NCBI GenBank assembly: GCA_002083635.1
Contig: MSXP01000005.1
Coordinates: 341,108-405,107 of the forward strand
Source: Proteobacteria bacterium ST_bin12
GTDB taxonomy: Bacteria > Pseudomonadota > Gammaproteobacteria > Burkholderiales > Methylophilaceae
DNA: 64,000 nucleotides
Direction of reading: 5' to 3'
The notes under the pieces are model-generated. The model saw only the letters and a list, made by a program, of their open reading frames with translations. It was not told the DNA's origin and searched no databases. A program made the position numbers and the translations under genes. The number at the start of each line of letters is the position of its first letter. Position 1 is the first letter of the stretch. Positions 33,517-42,713 of the stretch are shown in pieces.

Positions 33517-34170
33517 ATGAAAATCCTTATTGCTTTGCTATTAATATCGTTAGCGCAGAATGCTATCGCTGAAACTGTCACACTTGATTTTGATGACTTA
33601 ACATCGCCTTTAGAGCAGGATTTGGCTAGATACAGTTCAGATGGTTATAAGATTACATCTAGTGTAAATGCATCAAACGCTTTTTTAGCGTGGGGCAGTA
33701 CTAGCACATTCTATTCAGGCAGTGCTGCGTTAGCTGCCGCCAATTTTAATGCCTTAATTACATTAAGCAGAGCAGATAATGCTATTTTTGATTTTACATC
33801 GATTGACGTAGAAACCTTATTTACTAGGCAAAACGGTTTTAATTCTTTAATTGCACCTGCTGACATTACTTTTACAGGCGTTAAAAGCGACAATAGCTTA
33901 GTAACTCAAACCATTTCAATTTCACCAGTTACAGCTATAAGCGAACTTACAACTTTCGCGATTCTAGGATTTGACGATATCACAAGCGTTTACTGGGCTC
34001 AAGGAGGCTTTATTCCCGCAACTCCTTTTGATATAAACCAACGACATCAGTTTGATAATATTGTAGTCAGCACTAATGATGTTAACGCAGTGCCTGTCCC
34101 CGCCGCCGCATGGTTATTTGGCAGTAGCTTAATAGGCTTTGCTGGTTTGCGCCGTAAATTCAAAGTTTAA
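33517..34170 (+). CDS. exported VPLPA-CTERM protein
   Basis: The protein has 217 residues. A signal peptide (about 1-18, ending AIAE) is followed by a beta-rich domain of unknown function starting TVTLDFDDL. The C-terminal sorting signal is VPVPAAAWLFGSSLIGFAGL followed by the basic end RRKFKV. Such tails are recognised by exosortase-type enzymes, which cut and relocate the protein to the outer surface or matrix. AACGAGAG precedes the ATG. The gene lies 46 bp after a ten-C tract and ends in a terminator shared with dinG. Confidence 0.8.
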   Translation: MKILIALLLISLAQNAIAETVTLDFDDLTSPLEQDLARYSSDGYKITSSVNASNAFLAWGSTSTFYSGSAALAAANFNALITLSRADNAIFDFTSIDVETLFTRQNGFNSLIAPADITFTGVKSDNSLVTQTISISPVTAISELTTFAILGFDDITSVYWAQGGFIPATPFDINQRHQFDNIVVSTNDVNAVPVPAAAWLFGSSLIGFAGLRRKFKV

Positions 34171-34198
34171 TTCAGCACAAGTAACAGTTGTCAATTTT

Positions 34199-34232
34199 AA
34201 AAGCCGTTCAGTTAAAACTGTGCGGCTTTTTT
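34199..34232. terminator. terminator between the VPLPA gene and the DinG-like gene
   Basis: An interrupted hairpin has outer stem AAAAGCCG / CGGCTTTT and inner stem CAGTT / AACTG, then a T run. It ends at the stop codon of the convergent helicase gene. Confidence 0.85.
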
Positions 34233-36159
34233 ATTTCTCTCTTGCAAAAAACGCCTCAACATCCACTAAATTTTTAGTCCTTTTAAACGGCGGCAAGCTT
34301 TGCCAAATGCGTTTTCCGTAAGGCTTTGTAATTAAACGTGGGTCGCAAATCACCAGCACACCTCTATCGGTTTCATCGCGAATCAATCTGCCCGCGCCTT
34401 GCTTCAAGGTAATCACCGAGTATGGCAATTGATATTCCATAAACGCATTTTTGCCTTCTTGATTCATTTTATCAATGCGCGCAGACAACACTGGGTCATC
34501 TGGCGGGGCGAACGGCAGTTTATCGATAATCACGACTGAAAGCGCTTCGCCGCGCACATCCACGCCTTCCCAAAAGCTTTGGCTGCCCACTAATACTGCG
34601 TTGCCATGCGCGCGAAATCGGTCTAATAATTCCGTTCTCGTGCTTTCGCCTTGCATCAATAATGGGTATTCCATGCCAGCAGTTGCAAAAGCCTCTTTTA
34701 ACAATGCATGCACTTCGCGCATGGCTTTTAGCGATGTGCACAATACAAATGCACGGCCAAGGCTTGCTTGAATCACAGGCAAACTCACTGCGGCTACTGC
34801 GGCGGCATACGCACTATTATTGGGGTCTGGCATATTGGGTGGGGCATACAACAAGGCTTGATTGCCATAATCAAATGGGCTTTCCCAAAAGCCTGTTTCG
34901 GCGGCATGCAAACCCATTTGTGCAATGTAATGACTAAAGTCGCTCTTCACCGCTAAGGTCGCAGAAGTAAAAATCCAAGCGCGTGGTTGCGCATTGAGTT
35001 GTTTGCTAAATCCATCCGCCACACTGAGCGGCGTGGCGTGCAATTGCACTGATTGCGTAAACACTTCTACCCACCGCACCAGATTATTATTTTCTGCCTT
35101 AAACCAAGCGTTAAGTTGCTGTTTTAAAGCCTCACCGCGTTGCCAGCATTTTTCCAGCATTGGGTCGCGCGCGGCTTGGCTTTCTAACACTTTTGTCAAT
35201 TGACTTAACGCTGTTTGCATGTCAATAAATGCAGCTTCAAAATTCTTCAGTGCCAACGCTTTTTGCACTGGCATGCGTGAGCCTTCATACTGAAAAACCA
35301 GCCGAAAATCTTTGCAGGCTTTTTCTACAATCGGAATACTTTCGCCCAGCGCCACGCAATCTTTTGCCAGTGTTAAATGCGCGGCAGTGCTGTCGCGGCA
35401 AAGCTCTACCAGTTGCGAGGTTGAAATATCTTCGCCAAAAAATAATCCTGCCACTTCCGGCAATTGGTGCGCTTCATCAAAAATAACGGTGTTGGCGCTT
35501 GGCAAAAGCTCTGCCACACCTTCGTCGCGCAACATCACATCGGCAAAAAACAGATGATGATTCACCACCACCACATCTGCCGCCAACGCCTTTTTGCGCG
35601 CTTCCATCACAAAACATTCTTTATAGAAATTGCAATCTTGGCCTAAACAGTTATCGCGCGTACTGGTGACGTTTAGCCAAATGGTGGCGTTTTCGGGCAC
35701 TTCAGTTAACTCACTTTTATCGCCTGTTTTTGAGTTTTCGGCAAAATTTTTGATTAAGTGCACATATTTTGCATCCTCACGCGAGGCGAATCGACCGCTT
35801 TGCGTGGCAGCTTCTAAATGATAATGGCACACGTAATTAGAGCGGCCCTTTAGCATGGCAACCGTCACAGGCACTTTTAGTGCATCACGCACATTGGGTA
35901 AATCGCGGTTAAAAAGCTGGTCTTGCAGCGTTTTTGTTCCAGTCGAAATAATCACTTTTCCGCCAGATAGAAGCGCTGGCACAAGGTAAGCAAAGGTTTT
36001 TCCCGTGCCAGTACCTGCTTCTGCCACCAGTTGCTTATTATCTTTGATGGCGGCTTCTATGGCCAAGGCCATCTCAAGCTGCTGTGGCCGCTCGCTATAT
36101 CCAGCGATGCTTTCTGCTAATTGACCATTTGAAGCAAAGAAATTTTTTAATGCTGTCAT
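34231..36159 (-). CDS. ATP-dependent DNA helicase, DinG/YoaA family
   Basis: This 642-residue XPD-like superfamily 2 helicase has Walker A GTGTGKT at 49-55 and a DEAH box in TVIFDEAHQLPE. Cysteines for a 4Fe-4S cluster lie between them (YVCHYHL, then CLGQDCNFYKECF). The C-terminal motifs include VGSQSFWEGVDV and GAGRLIRDETDRG. The arrangement resembles YoaA/DinG of proteobacteria, 5'-3' helicases that resolve R-loops or repair intermediates. It is a single gene with 350 bp of AT-rich DNA upstream. Confidence 0.9.
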   Translation of the reverse strand: MTALKNFFASNGQLAESIAGYSERPQQLEMALAIEAAIKDNKQLVAEAGTGTGKTFAYLVPALLSGGKVIISTGTKTLQDQLFNRDLPNVRDALKVPVTVAMLKGRSNYVCHYHLEAATQSGRFASREDAKYVHLIKNFAENSKTGDKSELTEVPENATIWLNVTSTRDNCLGQDCNFYKECFVMEARKKALAADVVVVNHHLFFADVMLRDEGVAELLPSANTVIFDEAHQLPEVAGLFFGEDISTSQLVELCRDSTAAHLTLAKDCVALGESIPIVEKACKDFRLVFQYEGSRMPVQKALALKNFEAAFIDMQTALSQLTKVLESQAARDPMLEKCWQRGEALKQQLNAWFKAENNNLVRWVEVFTQSVQLHATPLSVADGFSKQLNAQPRAWIFTSATLAVKSDFSHYIAQMGLHAAETGFWESPFDYGNQALLYAPPNMPDPNNSAYAAAVAAVSLPVIQASLGRAFVLCTSLKAMREVHALLKEAFATAGMEYPLLMQGESTRTELLDRFRAHGNAVLVGSQSFWEGVDVRGEALSVVIIDKLPFAPPDDPVLSARIDKMNQEGKNAFMEYQLPYSVITLKQGAGRLIRDETDRGVLVICDPRLITKPYGKRIWQSLPPFKRTKNLVDVEAFFAREK

Positions 36160-36510
36160 TACATTGCAACAAAAGATGAGCCAGCAGGACTAGATAGAAC
36201 TATAAACGAATGAATCATGATGTCATGTTGCCAAGATAAAGTGTTGTGTGTGAAACGTTAGTGAACTATTTTGAGTGTTATTTTTGACCTCGCACACAAT
36301 TTTATACGGAAACCAACCCATTAAAACAATTGCGCTGTAAATTTAATTTTTTAACTAGTTTGAGTTTATAAACACTTTTTTAACGTATCAATTAATCATC
36401 GATTAAAAATTGATGATTAAAAAATTTTACTAATCGTGATTTAAAAGTTATGAATGTTCGATTAGTGTTTTGAATAATTTTAAATTATTGCTATTAACTT
36501 GGAGAGTCAG
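36160..36510. other. AT-rich 351-bp intergenic region with two inverted repeats
   Basis: No gene is seen. Two inverted repeats lie in the half next to the DUF4394 gene: TTAATCATC / GATGATTAA (36392-36400 and 36412-36420) and ACTAATCG / CGATTAGT (36429-36436 and 36459-36466). Neither has a T run, so they look like protein-binding sites rather than terminators. The divergent promoters for dinG and the PEP-CTERM gene must be in this region. Confidence 0.45.
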
Positions 36511-37398
36511 ATGAACGGTTATAAATTACGAACGACGATGGGCGTTGCAATTGCAGCTGCTTTATCGATTTTTGCTGTTAGCGCAAATGCTGTTAGCTTA
36601 GTGGCTATTAATAGCAGCAACCAAATTGGTCTTTTTGATAGCAGCAATGTAGCAGGCGCTGTATTTAATACCATTTCGGGCGATGCATTTGGTGAAAGAT
36701 TTATTGGTATCGACTTACGCCCATCAAACAATTTGGTTTATGGCTTAACGCGTTCAAATAATATTTACACAATTGATGCAACAACTGGAGCTAGCTCTTT
36801 TGTTGCTGCATTAAGCAACCCAGTGATTACATTAGGTAATTCTTACGGTATTGATTTTAACCCTGTAGCTGACCGTGGCACAGGTGCATCATTACGATTG
36901 ATAAGCTCTGCTGGCGACAATTATGCGATTAACGCAACTACTGGCGCTGTAACTACTGCAACATCAATCGCTGCTGGTTTTAATGCTGTTGCATACACGA
37001 ATAGCGACGCTAGCGCGCCAACCACCACCCCTAGCTCAACAGGTTTATACTACATCAACAGCACAAACGACACTTTGTCATTTGCAGCAACTGCTTTTAA
37101 CGCACCAACGATTAACCCTGTTGGCGCACTTGGCATTGATATTTTAAGTGCAAACGGTTTTGAAGTTTTGGCAAATGGTATTGGTTATGCCGTAATTAAC
37201 GTTGATGATGGTTTATTTCAATCTAAATTAGTCACTATTAATACTGCAACTGGTGCGGCAACAGTGGTAGGTACATTTAATGGCACGATTAACGGCTTAG
37301 CAATTGCGCCAGTACCAGAGCCAGAAACTTATGCAATGCTAGTTGCTGGCTTAGGTTTAATTGGCGCTTCATCACGTCGCAAAAACAAAAAAGCGTAA
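36511..37398 (+). CDS. DUF4394-domain exported PEP-CTERM protein
   Basis: The protein has 295 residues from ATG 36511 (GGAGA 8 nt upstream; a TTG at 36499 is in frame but overlaps that site). A signal peptide ends SANA. A DUF4394 beta-propeller-like domain follows, with repeats such as AINSSNQIGLFDSSN, IGIDLRPSNNLVYGLT and NYAINATTGAVT. The C-terminal PEP-CTERM signal is PVPEPETYAMLVAGLGLIGA plus SSRRKNKKA. It is presumably anchored or released by an exosortase outside the window. It ends in a strong terminator. Confidence 0.88.
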   Translation: MNGYKLRTTMGVAIAAALSIFAVSANAVSLVAINSSNQIGLFDSSNVAGAVFNTISGDAFGERFIGIDLRPSNNLVYGLTRSNNIYTIDATTGASSFVAALSNPVITLGNSYGIDFNPVADRGTGASLRLISSAGDNYAINATTGAVTTATSIAAGFNAVAYTNSDASAPTTTPSSTGLYYINSTNDTLSFAATAFNAPTINPVGALGIDILSANGFEVLANGIGYAVINVDDGLFQSKLVTINTATGAATVVGTFNGTINGLAIAPVPEPETYAMLVAGLGLIGASSRRKNKKA

Positions 37399-37457
37399 TT
37401 AAAACTTCTTCATAGATAATTGTTTTAAACAATTATTTAGATTAATTTTTAGCTTTT

Positions 37458-37496
37458 AAAAATGCCATATTCTTAATCGAATGTGGCATTTTTTTT
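37458..37496 (+). terminator. terminator of the DUF4394 PEP-CTERM gene
   Basis: A stem of about 15 bp (AAAAATGCCATATTC / GAATGTGGCATTTTT, one G-T pair) with a 6-nt loop is followed by T residues. Confidence 0.88.
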
Positions 37497-37568
37497 GTAA
37501 AAGCTTGTCATCTAAAGCATAGCCTGTTACGGTAATCATATTAATAAGCTTTAGTTTTGCATACTTTT

Positions 37569-38132
37569 ATGAAATTTTTTGTCAGTTTTTTAATGGTTTT
37601 GATCAGCATTTGTTTAAACGCTAATGCAGAAGAATCGTTTTTAGAAAATGCCGCTGGCGTTATGTTACACAACGTTGATGAAGGCGAAAGCACTGGTAAT
37701 CAAAGCGAAACTGCAAGTTGGCAAACACGCGCACAAGACGTGCTTGTTAACGCGCTGAGTTTGACGGGTATTCAATATAAATATGGCGGTAAATCGCCAG
37801 AAACTGGTTTTGATTGCAGTGGTTTTGTGCGATATGTTTTTAGCCAAGCTACCAATTTAACACTGCCGCCAACCGCACGCGCGATTGCACAAATTGGTAA
37901 AACGGTGAAAAAAGAAGAGTTACAACCGGGCGATTTGGTTTTTTTCAATACTTTGAAATCTGCTTTTTCGCATGTGGGCATTTACATGGGCGATAATAAA
38001 TTTATTCACGCACCCAGCGCTGGCAAAACGGTACGTGTTGAAAGTATGAAAGATGGCTATTGGGCAAAGCGTTTTAACGGCGCGCAGCGACTAGATAAAG
38101 AAGTTGAAAAGTCGGCTGCTAATGCGAACTAA
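37569..38132 (+). CDS. NlpC/P60 cell-wall hydrolase
   Basis: The protein has 187 residues from ATG 37569; an upstream in-frame TTG lacks a ribosome site. A signal peptide (about 1-20, ending ANA) precedes a C40 peptidase domain. The catalytic Cys83 lies in GFDCSGFVRYVF and the His in FSHVGIYMG, with a third polar residue in HAPSAGKTV. Such enzymes cleave gamma-D-Glu-diamino acid bonds in peptidoglycan stem peptides. It is followed by a perfect palindromic terminator. Confidence 0.9.
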   Translation: MKFFVSFLMVLISICLNANAEESFLENAAGVMLHNVDEGESTGNQSETASWQTRAQDVLVNALSLTGIQYKYGGKSPETGFDCSGFVRYVFSQATNLTLPPTARAIAQIGKTVKKEELQPGDLVFFNTLKSAFSHVGIYMGDNKFIHAPSAGKTVRVESMKDGYWAKRFNGAQRLDKEVEKSAANAN

Positions 38133-38149
38133 GTCGTAATATTTATCAT

Positions 38150-38177
38150 AAAAAAGCGGCATATGCCGCTTTTTTTA
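38150..38177. terminator. bidirectional terminator after the NlpC/P60 gene
   Basis: A perfect palindrome (AAAAAAGCGGCAT / ATGCCGCTTTTTT) is flanked by A and T runs, so it can act on both strands for the NlpC/P60 gene and the convergent ferritin-like gene. Confidence 0.9.
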
Positions 38178-38231
38178 TAAAACTTAACCCTATTTATTGG
38201 TTAAATTTTGATTGCCTTATAAAACTTTGAT

Positions 38232-38693
38232 TTATTCGTGGAATTTAGCAATCTCACCTGGTTTACGCAGCATTTTATCGACTTCGCCGGAATGTAGTTC
38301 CTCTTGATAAATCATCTCACGCGCATACTCTTCTAGCATCACTGATTCACCTTCAACCAATTTAAGAAGCGCTCTGTAAGCGTTTAATGCTAATTTTTCG
38401 TGCGCCATTGATTCGCGTAAAATATCACCAATATCGTGATTATGTGTTTCAAGCAATGGACCAATCGACAGTGATGGATGACCGCCCAAATGGGTAATTA
38501 GCTCGCCTGCTTTATCGGCGTGCGCTAAAGACTCAGATGCTTGGCTACGCAACCAAGAAACAATTGGAATACGGTTATAACCAAACACCATTAATGCGTA
38601 ATGCGTATAACGCACTACGCCCGCTAATTCCAGCTCTAAAATAGTGTTAAGTGCTTTGGTAACGGGCGTATCGACACCATGATTATCTGACAT
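38232..38693 (-). CDS. bacterioferritin-like di-iron protein
   Basis: The protein has 153 residues from ATG 38693. AGGAG is 7 nt before this ATG but only 1 nt before the in-frame ATG at 38699, so the shorter start is correct. The four-helix ferritin-like fold shows the metal-binding pattern ELELAGVVRYTHYAL, then SLAHADKAGELITHLGGH, and later EKLALNAYRALLKLVE and IYQEELHSGEVDKML. It probably stores or detoxifies iron. It is a single gene. Confidence 0.85.
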   Translation of the reverse strand: MSDNHGVDTPVTKALNTILELELAGVVRYTHYALMVFGYNRIPIVSWLRSQASESLAHADKAGELITHLGGHPSLSIGPLLETHNHDIGDILRESMAHEKLALNAYRALLKLVEGESVMLEEYAREMIYQEELHSGEVDKMLRKPGEIAKFHE

Positions 38694-38838
38694 TTTCATT
38701 CTCCTAAATTGAGTAAAATTGAGTAATCAATCATTACTTTGTTACTCAGCTGGGCGCAGTTTAACCTAATTAAAAATGGCTTGCAGAATTGCAAATAGTT
38801 CGCATTGTCACTATCACATAGATTGTGAGTAGGGAAAA

Positions 38839-39144
38839 TTAAGGAGATTCTTTTTTATCGCTGTGGCCTAAATTACGTGTGGGGTCAATCACATCGCGAA
38901 TCAGCTGTTTTAATTCTTTTGATTCTGGAAATCGGCCATACTCTTTGCGATTAAATAGTGCGGCATCATTTAAACTCACTTCGAATATGCCGCCCGTACC
39001 AGGTTGCAAACTCACTGCTTTTAATTCATCTTCAAATGTTGTTAATAACTCTTGCGCCAACCAAGCTGCGCGAAGTAACCAGCGACATTGGGTACAATAT
39101 TCTATAGTCACAATATATGTTTTAATTGTGTTTGTATCTGACAT
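38839..39144 (-). CDS. SelW/SelT-like Rdx-family protein
   Basis: This 101-residue protein has a thioredoxin-like fold. The redox motif CTQC (17-20) sits in VTIEYCTQCRWLLRAAWLAQ, and the conserved GTGGIFEVSLN lies in the middle. Rdx-family proteins are Cys homologues of selenoprotein W and probably take part in thiol redox reactions. It is divergent from ctpA. The last 15 residues are charged and probably disordered. Confidence 0.85.
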   Translation of the reverse strand: MSDTNTIKTYIVTIEYCTQCRWLLRAAWLAQELLTTFEDELKAVSLQPGTGGIFEVSLNDAALFNRKEYGRFPESKELKQLIRDVIDPTRNLGHSDKKESP

Positions 39145-39314
39145 TTTTGTATGACTCTTTCAGCGAAAGTAGTGTTTTAAGCTATTCAATTGACTTGAAA
39201 TAGCGCAAAATGAACCTATTGTTTTATTGTAAGCTCTTAGTTAGGTGTTGGCAGTATTTGTGCGTACTTAATTTTTGTTGCCTGTTACAAATTATTTTAT
39301 TGAAAAGGGTTTGC

Positions 39315-40760
39315 ATGCGTTCTTCTTTTGAAAAAATGGGCTTAATCGGCTCTGGCGTTTTAGTCGGCGTTTTGATTAGCCTAAACTTTTCGGCACTAGC
39401 CGAAAAAACCAGCGTATCGCAATTGCCATTAGACGATTTGCGCGTATTTGCTGAAGTGTTTGGCAAAGTAAAAAGTGATTATGTGGAACCTGTTGAAGAC
39501 AAAAAGCTCATCAACGAAGCGTTAACCGGCATGCTAGCTGGCTTGGACCCACATTCTACTTTTATGGATGCTGATGGATACAAAGATTTACAAGCTGGTA
39601 CGCAGGGCGAGTTTGGTGGTTTAGGTATTGAAGTCGCTATGGAAGACGGCTTAGTGAAAGTGGTAACGCCGATTGAAGATAGTCCAGCTTATAAAGCAGG
39701 CTTAAAAAGTGGTGATTTAATTTCAAAATTAGACGACACACAAGTGCGTGGTATCAGCCTAAATGATGCCGTTAAAAAAATGCGTGGTAAACCAGATACG
39801 GATATTGTGTTAACCGTGTTGCGCAAGGGCGAAACGAAGCCTTTAACTTTTAAATTAACGCGCGCTATTATTAAATCGCAAAGTGTTAAAAACAAATATA
39901 TTGAGCCAGGTTTTGGCTACGTGCGTATTACCCAATTCCAAGAACATACTGGTGAAGATTTAGCCAAGGCTTTAAAAACTTTACGTGAGCAAAACAAAGG
40001 CCCGTTTAAAGGCTTGGTTTTAGATTTACGCAACAATCCTGGTGGTTTATTGGATGCGGCTGTTGGCGTGTCGGCAGCTTTCTTGGCTAAAGATGAATTG
40101 GTGGTTTACACCGAAGGCCGCACAGCTGATGCTAAAATGCGTTTAAATGCTGCGCCATTAGATTATGCGCGTCGCGGTAAATCAGATTATTTAAAAGATG
40201 AAGCTGCTGATTACAAAACGACACCAATCGTCGTGTTAATTAACAATGGCTCCGCATCGGCTTCTGAGATTGTGGCGGGCGCGTTGCAAGACCACAAACG
40301 CGCCACTATTTTGGGCACACAAAGCTTTGGTAAAGGCTCAGTGCAAACGATTTTGCCAATGAATAATGGCAGTGCAATCAAACTAACCACAGCGCGTTAT
40401 TTCACGCCAAAAGGTCGCTCCATTCAAGCCAAAGGCATCGTGCCCGATATTATTGTGGAAGATGGTTTTGATCAATCGAACAATATTCGTGAAGCTGATT
40501 TAGCCAAACATTTATCGAATCCAAAAGAAACAGAAGCGCCCGCTAAAACAATCGATGCTGAAAAAGCAGCGGCTATACAAAAAGCAAATGAGAAAAAATT
40601 TGCTGAGCAAAAAGGCCCAATCGAGCCAGCTAGCAAAGATGATTTCCAATTTGTGCAAGCGATGAATGTATTAAAAGGCTTGCCAGTTGAAAAAATGCCT
40701 GAAGTAAAAGCAGCAGAAGCAACACCGGTAACAGAAAAAGCACCAGACGTTAAAAAATAA
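39315..40760 (+). CDS. ctpA: carboxyl-terminal processing protease (S41)
   Basis: I choose ATG 39315 (481 residues) because AAAGGG lies 6 nt upstream; the frame extends to 39210 but that part has no signal-like features. A signal peptide or anchor (about 8-29) is followed by a PDZ domain (about 80-165). The S41 protease core has the Ser in NNGSASASEIVAGAL and the Lys in SFGKGSVQT. The C-terminal 80 residues are Lys/Ala/Glu-rich. CtpA-type proteases trim periplasmic substrates, such as peptidoglycan hydrolases. It ends in a long terminator hairpin. Confidence 0.92.
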   Translation: MRSSFEKMGLIGSGVLVGVLISLNFSALAEKTSVSQLPLDDLRVFAEVFGKVKSDYVEPVEDKKLINEALTGMLAGLDPHSTFMDADGYKDLQAGTQGEFGGLGIEVAMEDGLVKVVTPIEDSPAYKAGLKSGDLISKLDDTQVRGISLNDAVKKMRGKPDTDIVLTVLRKGETKPLTFKLTRAIIKSQSVKNKYIEPGFGYVRITQFQEHTGEDLAKALKTLREQNKGPFKGLVLDLRNNPGGLLDAAVGVSAAFLAKDELVVYTEGRTADAKMRLNAAPLDYARRGKSDYLKDEAADYKTTPIVVLINNGSASASEIVAGALQDHKRATILGTQSFGKGSVQTILPMNNGSAIKLTTARYFTPKGRSIQAKGIVPDIIVEDGFDQSNNIREADLAKHLSNPKETEAPAKTIDAEKAAAIQKANEKKFAEQKGPIEPASKDDFQFVQAMNVLKGLPVEKMPEVKAAEATPVTEKAPDVKK

Positions 40761-40774
40761 ACGCGATTGCTCAC

Positions 40775-40824
40775 AGCCCTGCTAGAACTATGCTAATCAC
40801 GTAGCTTCTAGCAGGGCTTTGTTT
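40775..40824 (+). terminator. terminator of ctpA
   Basis: A 13-bp perfect stem (AGCCCTGCTAGAA / TTCTAGCAGGGCT) with an 18-nt loop is followed by TTGTTTT. It ends only 13 bp before the GlcF-like start. Confidence 0.85.
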
Positions 40825-40836
40825 TATGATGATTGT

Positions 40837-42030
40837 ATGTCTCTAAATATTCAACAAATTATCGCAGAGGCCGATCGCTGCGTCGCTTGTGGCCTATGTT
40901 TGCCGCACTGCCCCACTTATTACAAAACGGGTTCTGAAGCCGACTCTCCGCGCGGCCGTATTCAATTAATGAGCGCAGTTGCACGTGATATTCTGCCTTC
41001 AAATGAACGCTATCAGCAACATATTAACGGCTGCTTAAGTTGCCGCAATTGTGAAACTGCTTGCCCCAACGGGGTAAATTATGGCGGCTTAATCGATAGC
41101 GCGCGCGCAGGTATTGCCAAACCAGTCAACTTAACACATAAGTTAACCAATATTTTGGTTCAAAAACCAGCCTTAATGGGCTTTGCAGGCAACGTATTAA
41201 AATTAGCGCAACAATTGGGTTTACTAAAAGTGATTAGTGTATTGATACCTGCACTAAAAAAACCAATCACATTATTACCTCAATTACCTAATCAACAAAA
41301 CTGGCTTGATTTGTATCGCACCAATCAAAGCAAAAAAGGCGATGTCAGTTTGTTTTTAGGTTGCATCAGCAATACATTCGACACTGAAACGCTGCGTGCC
41401 AGCGTATTTGTGCTCAATCACTTAGGTTATGATGTGCATATTCCCAAAACCCAGGCCTGTTGTGGCGGTCTGGCGAGGCAGCAAGGCAACGCTGAACTAG
41501 CTAAAGATTACATCGAAAAAAATAATACGGCATTTAGCAAGGCAAACCCTGTAATAACGGTTGCAAGCGGCTGCGGGGCAGGTTTACAGGATTACGCTGA
41601 TTTACCAATACAAGATATCAGCGCTTTTTTAATCCAATGCGATTGGCAAAATATATCGCTACAGCCGATTGATGCAGATATTGCACTGCATGAGCCATGT
41701 ACTTTGCGCAACGTACAAAAATCGCATGCCAGCGTAATGGCGTTACTTAAAAAAATACCATCAGCCAATGTGCAAAACTTAAGTGGAAATGCGCAATGTT
41801 GCGGTGGCGCAGGCGCATATATGCTCACGCAGGCTGATATGGCAGATGCCTTATTAAATGACAAGTTAGCCGCCATTGATAAAACCAAGGCTACGCTATT
41901 AGCAACTAGCAACATCGGCTGTGCTTTGCATATTGCGGCGGGTTTACGCGCACAAAATAACTCTGTAAAAGTAATGCATCCAGTGACAATTATTGCAAAG
42001 CAATTAGGATATACTGGATTCATTGATTAG
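40837..42030 (+). CDS. GlcF-like Fe-S oxidoreductase subunit
   Basis: The protein has 397 residues from ATG 40837. Two 4Fe-4S motifs (CVACGLCLPHCPTY and CLSCRNCETACPNG) are followed by two CCG domains (ACCGGLARQQGN and QCCGGAGAYMLTQ). This is the layout of GlcF, the iron-sulfur subunit of glycolate oxidase, and of related 2-hydroxy-acid dehydrogenases. The flavoprotein partner genes glcD and glcE are not next to it, although the window encodes a separate giant FAD/Fe-S fusion. It is followed by coq7 with a 5-bp gap. A TATGAT hexamer 7 nt before the ATG may be a -10 site. Confidence 0.85.
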   Translation: MSLNIQQIIAEADRCVACGLCLPHCPTYYKTGSEADSPRGRIQLMSAVARDILPSNERYQQHINGCLSCRNCETACPNGVNYGGLIDSARAGIAKPVNLTHKLTNILVQKPALMGFAGNVLKLAQQLGLLKVISVLIPALKKPITLLPQLPNQQNWLDLYRTNQSKKGDVSLFLGCISNTFDTETLRASVFVLNHLGYDVHIPKTQACCGGLARQQGNAELAKDYIEKNNTAFSKANPVITVASGCGAGLQDYADLPIQDISAFLIQCDWQNISLQPIDADIALHEPCTLRNVQKSHASVMALLKKIPSANVQNLSGNAQCCGGAGAYMLTQADMADALLNDKLAAIDKTKATLLATSNIGCALHIAAGLRAQNNSVKVMHPVTIIAKQLGYTGFID

Positions 42031-42035
42031 GAAAA

Positions 42036-42662
42036 ATGATGTCTATTGATAAATTAATCACCACTTTTGATAAGGGCTTACGCACCGTATTTACGCAGGC
42101 CAATGCTAGTCGGCAACGTCCTGATGCGCAGATTGAAGAATCAACACTCACAGAAACTGAAAAAAATCAGGCTGCCGCCTTAATGCGCATTAACCATGTA
42201 GGCGAAGTATGCGCGCAAGCTTTATACAGCGGGCAAGCCTTAAGCTCACGTAACCCACAAATTGTGCAAAGCCTGCAAAAAGCCGCAAATGAAGAAACTG
42301 ACCACCTAGCGTGGTGTGAGGCGCGAATTAACGAGCTGGGAGGCCGTAAAAGCTGGTTGAACCCAGTGTGGTATGCAGGGAGTTTTGCCTTAGGCGCGGC
42401 AGCTGGCGCGCTTGATGATAAATGGAATTTAGGTTTTTTAGCAGAAACTGAACATCAGGTATCGAATCATTTGCAAAGTCACTTAACTAAACTGAGCGAC
42501 TCAGATACTAAAACGCGTGCAATTATTGGCCAAATGCAGCAAGATGAAGCAGCACATGCGCTAGAAGCTAAAGAGTTAGGCGCAAGCGACTTGCCACAGC
42601 CAATTAAGGCTGGCATGAAACTCGCTTCAAAAATAATGACTTCAACCGCTTATTATGTATAA
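42036..42662 (+). CDS. coq7: 2-polyprenyl-3-methyl-6-methoxy-1,4-benzoquinone hydroxylase
   Basis: This 208-residue COQ7 di-iron protein has ligands visible in two ExxH-type repeats: RINHVGEVCAQALY, then EETDHLAWCEARI, AETEHQVSNH and DEAAHALEAKELG. It hydroxylates the ubiquinone ring at position 6 (the UbiF-equivalent step). AGGA lies 6 nt before the first ATG. The context (quinone synthesis after a quinone-linked Fe-S subunit) is reasonable, but the two need not be functionally tied. Confidence 0.95.
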   Translation: MMSIDKLITTFDKGLRTVFTQANASRQRPDAQIEESTLTETEKNQAAALMRINHVGEVCAQALYSGQALSSRNPQIVQSLQKAANEETDHLAWCEARINELGGRKSWLNPVWYAGSFALGAAAGALDDKWNLGFLAETEHQVSNHLQSHLTKLSDSDTKTRAIIGQMQQDEAAHALEAKELGASDLPQPIKAGMKLASKIMTSTAYYV

Positions 42663-42713
42663 CTTATTTTATCAATCGACAGCATCAAATGAGCAACAAA
42701 CGGGATAACTGAA

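Noticed and set aside
39210..39314. N-terminal extension of CtpA from 39210
   Set aside because: The 35 extra residues are Cys/Leu-rich with no signal-peptide logic, and AAAGGG precedes the ATG at 39315.
41592..42023. Minus-strand frame opposite the GlcF-like gene
   Set aside because: Antisense to conserved CCG-domain coding sequence, with no start signal.
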